Shown here in pieces: positions 15,160-15,425 of a DNA stretch of 15,425 nt. The first letter of the stretch is position 1; every line of letters begins with the position of its first letter. This stretch comes from Bacillota bacterium (GTDB taxonomy: Bacteria; Bacillota; Dehalobacteriia; UBA4068): NCBI GenBank assembly GCA_009778255.1, contig WRKD01000190.1, positions 1 through 15,425 of the forward strand. The letters are read 5' to 3'. The notes beneath the pieces are model-generated. The model saw nothing but the letters and a program-made list of their open reading frames with translations. It was not told the DNA's origin and made no database searches. Position numbers and translations under genes: made by a program.

Positions 15160-15425
15160 TTAGAATTGAGATAGAAAACGTATATCATTATCAAAAAGCA
15201 GGCGTATATCGCTGATGCCATATTTGAGCATAGCGACACGTTCTATACCCATGCCAAATGCGAAACCCCTTTGTTGTAAAGGGTCGTAACCAGACATAGC
15301 AAGAACATGAGGATGCACCATTCCGGAGCCCAGTATTTCTATCCAACCACTGCCTTTACAGAGGCGACAGCCAGCGCCGCCGCAAATAAAACAGGAAATA
15401 TCTACCTCTGCCGAGGGTTCGGTAA
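15160..15425 (-). CDS. pheS: Phenylalanyl-tRNA synthetase alpha subunit, C-terminal part (cut by window edge)
   Basis: Only the last 88 codons are in the window; the rest lies beyond the right edge. My own translation of the minus strand begins TEPSAEVDISCFICGG, continues through GWIEILGSGMVHPHVL and FAFGMGIERVAMLKYGI, and ends NDIRFLSQF before TAA (15160-15162). GMGIERVAMLKYGI is class II synthetase motif 3 and the ending is the canonical PheS tail. The catalytic alpha subunit activates Phe and transfers it to tRNA. A Cys-x2-Cys-x4-Cys-x2-Cys cluster is present just before WIEILG, as in many clostridial PheS proteins, and may bind a metal. The gene is intact as far as it can be seen. Confidence 0.96.
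   Translation of the reverse strand, partial: TEPSAEVDISCFICGGAGCRLCKGSGWIEILGSGMVHPHVLAMSGYDPLQQRGFAFGMGIERVAMLKYGISDIRLLFDNDIRFLSQF

Overview
This window looks like a chromosomal segment of a Bacillota (Firmicutes) bacterium, most likely a Clostridia- or Negativicutes-type lineage. The basis is the pheS-pheT-zapA-(NIF3-like)-U32-mutS2 gene order, AGGAGG-type ribosome-binding sites, a PheS C-terminus carrying a four-cysteine cluster, and an S-layer-homology (SLH) surface protein. The genus cannot be fixed from the sequence alone. Seen directly: every gene but one lies on the minus strand, so the text below runs from the right edge leftward.

Right part (15425 to 6520, minus strand): a compact run of six genes that reads as one operon. 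It holds the 3' end of pheS, complete pheT, zapA, a NIF3-family metal-binding protein, a long U32-family protein with a DUF3656-type middle, and mutS2. Gaps are 52, 43, 68 and 15 nt, and U32 and mutS2 overlap by one base (TAATG). Three of the products have roles tied to translation: PheST charges tRNA-Phe, U32/DUF3656 proteins include the 23S rRNA hydroxylation enzyme RlhA, and MutS2 acts on collided ribosomes. ZapA links to division.

Middle part (6519 to 4220): a secreted mosaic protein with a signal peptide, an Ig-like module, seven RCC1 blades of almost perfectly constant 50-residue length and a cohesin-like C-terminus. It probably has its own extended -10 promoter. A long bidirectional hairpin terminator separates it from a convergent plus-strand gene (3524-4219) for an uncharacterised beta/alpha-barrel protein.

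Left part (3523 to 1): a 420-base divergent intergenic region with a perfect 9-1-9 inverted repeat and candidate promoters. It is followed leftward by a YegS/DgkB-type lipid kinase and, 33 bases further on, by a fusion of three SLH modules, a PotD-like solute-binding domain and an unknown C-terminal domain. The window ends with a good sigma-A promoter pointing left, out of the window.

No mobile element, CRISPR array, tRNA or rRNA was seen. The least ordinary items are the two mosaic surface or secreted proteins, the orphan barrel protein with its divergent control region, and a hexanucleotide repeat that places four in-frame stop codons at the end of zapA. I found no clear multi-gene novel system.
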